From Dactylorhiza incarnata (taxonomy: Eukaryota > Streptophyta > Magnoliopsida > Asparagales > Orchidaceae), in NCBI GenBank assembly GCA_033032865.1, contig JAWHQI010000263.1:1550001-1614000 (forward strand): DNA of 64,000 nucleotides. The letters are read 5' to 3'. The translations under genes were made by a program, and so were the position numbers. Positions 62,262 through 64,000 of this stretch are shown here, piece by piece (the stretch's first letter is position 1; each line of letters opens with the position of its first letter). The notes below the pieces were generated by a model. It was not told the origin of the DNA and ran no database searches. It saw only the letters and a program-made list of their open reading frames with translations.

Positions 62262-63357
62262 ATGTAAGAACCAAACCCGATCGTGTATAAATGTTGTATT
62301 ATATTTTGAAATATAAGAATTAATATTCTCCTATGATGAAAAAGAAAGAGATTCAGTGCCGATTCGACATCACACGTTTAATTTTTAAGTTCGAGCTTAT
62401 TCGCAGATTTTGCGACGTTCGTTTCATTCTGTTTTTAATATTATTTGCTTTCAATCATGTAGATGATGGTTGAGTGAGTTGGTTCCATGAGCTATAGGGT
62501 TGATTGGGTTTAATTGCTAGCTGGTTGGCTGAGTTGGTTTATAGGCTAGCTGGTTGGCTGATTTTGGGGTTCATTTGAGTTCCTCCTAAGTAATTGGGCT
62601 GGCTGGTTGCTAATTGAGCTTAAGCTTAAGTTCAGGGTTAGGAAAGGCGGTGGATAGGCGGCTAACTTACTTCTTTTCACTGGCCCTTTCTCCCGATGTT
62701 TCTCTCGCCGCTTGGAGCTTGGCGGGCTGGCTGCTCTCCTCCTTCCTTGACCATGATTTCCTCTCTTTCTTGGTCGTTGGTGCTGGGAAAAGGCTGCTGC
62801 TACTTCCTTATTGCATTCTTACTAGCTAGGCTAGTCTTGTGCTTGTGCTTGGCCGATTATTTGGGCTTTGACCTTGCTCTGTAAGCTCTTTTACTTCCTT
62901 TTCCCCCTCTTCTCCTTCTCTTTAATTGTTGCTAAGGTTATTGGGGATTGATTTTGTGGCTGTCTAGGGTTCCTAATAAGGGGTTAGTTCTGATTTAAGC
63001 TTTATAAGCAACTCCCCTTCTCTTTTTCCTTGTTTAATTCCTGAAATTGTGGGCTGATTTTATTGTGGTTTGGATGTGCCATGATGGCGAGAATTTTGGC
63101 TACCAATTCTTTTCATGACCGGCTATTTCTGCTAATTACGTAGCTGTTATTGCTTGAATTGATTGTTGGTTGTTCCCAGCTGCTGCTCCTTTGAATTCTG
63201 CCTAGCTGGTTGCTGTTTATGCTGGCCGACTGTTCTTCACTGTTGTTGTATTAATTTATGAGGGTTGTTGTTCCTATTAATTGCTCCTGTAATTAGAGGC
63301 TCTGATTTGCTGTATTGGTGTTGTTCCTATTAATTGCTCTTGTTCCTATTACTTCAG
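62262..63357 (+). repeat. LTR fragment of the 20548-23060 family
   Basis: Begins TGTAAGAACCAAACCCGA and follows the solo LTR at 20548 through shared blocks (TATGATGAAAAAGA, CACGTTTAATTTTTAA, GGAGCTT-GCGGG), though diverged. It stops near 63355 without a CA end and abuts gypsy pol. Confidence 0.6.
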
Positions 63358-64000
63358 TCGCGCATTTTCCAGCACGATTCGCAGCCGCTCCGCGTACGAG
63401 AATGAGCTCATGGACCTCGTCCTCGTGGTGCAGCATTGGCGGCCGTATTTGTTAGGCCATCCCTTCGTGATCCGCACCGATCACTATAGCCTGCGCTACC
63501 TACTTCAGCAGAAGATCGCCACACCAGCTCAGCAGGTATGGGTGGCCAAGCTCTTCGGCTACGACTTCACTTAAAAAAGAGTTTCGGCCAGGAAGGGCCA
63601 ACCGGGCTGCAGATGCCCTCTCTCGGCTGGATCACACCGCGGAACTCGCAGCTATCTTCCGGCCAGTGTGGGAGGATGCGGCGGTCATACAGCACGAGGT
63701 GGAGGCTGATCCAGTGTTGGCAGGTATCCAAACGGCGCTCCTCGCCGACGTCAATGCCCACCCCCCTTATTCGCTCTTCAGGGGCCGATTGTTCTACAAG
63801 GGCCGCTTGGTGCTCACGCCCACTTCTCCGAGCATTCCTCGTTTACTGGCCGAGTTTCACACATCCCCCTCTGGCGGACATGCGGGAGTGTTGCGCACCT
63901 ACCGCCGGCTGGCGGCCTCACTCTACTGGCCCCACATGTTCCGACAGGTTCAAGCGTTCGTGGCCACCTGCCTACCCTGTCAGAAGGCAAAGTATGAGGC
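63358..64000 (+). pseudogene. Ty3/gypsy pol fragment (RNase H end, integrase finger), runs off the end
   Basis: RSAYENELMDLVLVVQHWRP and VIRTDHYSLRYLLQQKI are the RT-linked RNase H. After a frameshift near 63570, NRAADALSRLDHTAELAAI, then HTSPSGGHAGVLRTYRRLA and FVATCLPCQKAKYEA form the H2C2 integrase finger. GC-rich relative to its surroundings. The RT upstream is missing because the LTR fragment abuts, and the integrase core lies beyond the window. Confidence 0.85.

Overview
The window is nuclear DNA from a flowering plant. It is a nested stack of retrotransposons around one recognisable host gene fragment. Plant origin is shown by Ty1/copia and Ty3/gypsy polyproteins with initiator-Met tRNA primer sites, a Tat/Retand-type gypsy element with an extra RNase H, a Sirevirus-type copia element, Au-type SINEs, Tourist/hAT-like MITEs, and spliced exons of a plant-type tyrosyl-DNA phosphodiesterase 1 (TDP1). 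The species cannot be named from this sequence.

Layout. 1-2800: dead copia element. 3464-7594: two copies (A, B) of a repeat carrying a 22/23-bp minisatellite, separated by a 2.1-kb solo LTR (4776-6884). 7595-19539: a complete 11.9-kb Retand-like gypsy element (TSD GTGTC) inserted in copy B. It has an intact 1814-aa gag-pol, a 95-bp tandem repeat, and two antisense genes with their own TATA boxes. 20190-20547: gypsy pol tail, cut by a solo LTR (20548-23060, TSD TTGAG). 23074-33052: gypsy element X (TSD CAAGG), internally deleted. X carries a fold-back MITE in its 5' LTR, a hAT-like MITE in its pol remnant and a 3.6-kb retroelement in its 3' LTR. That last element carries a 221-bp TG...CA element with Pol III-like boxes. 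33961-40335: three TDP1 exons on the minus strand, with a 5.1-kb copia element (34314-39393, TSD CAAAT) and a Tourist-like MITE in one intron. 40560-43120: unassigned. 43121-44714: small non-autonomous LTR element (TSD ATATA). 45242-47743: gag-only gypsy element (TSD AATAC). 48250-61620: dead minus-strand copia element split by a complete 11.5-kb Sirevirus-like element (49133-60671, TSD GAATC) with an extra 790-aa ORF. 61632-62029: two Au-type SINEs in one target site. 62262-64000: LTR fragment and gypsy RNase H/integrase running off the end.

The target-site duplications and empty sites in sister LTRs give an insertion order. The points most worth following are the paired antisense genes in the Retand-like element, whose core promoters match the LTR promoter; the 221-bp element that combines LTR-like ends with tRNA-like boxes; the Sirevirus third ORF with its TCTCGAGA palindrome arrays; and the TDP1 gene carrying a retrotransposon in an intron. 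There are no bacterial genes, CRISPR arrays or operons.
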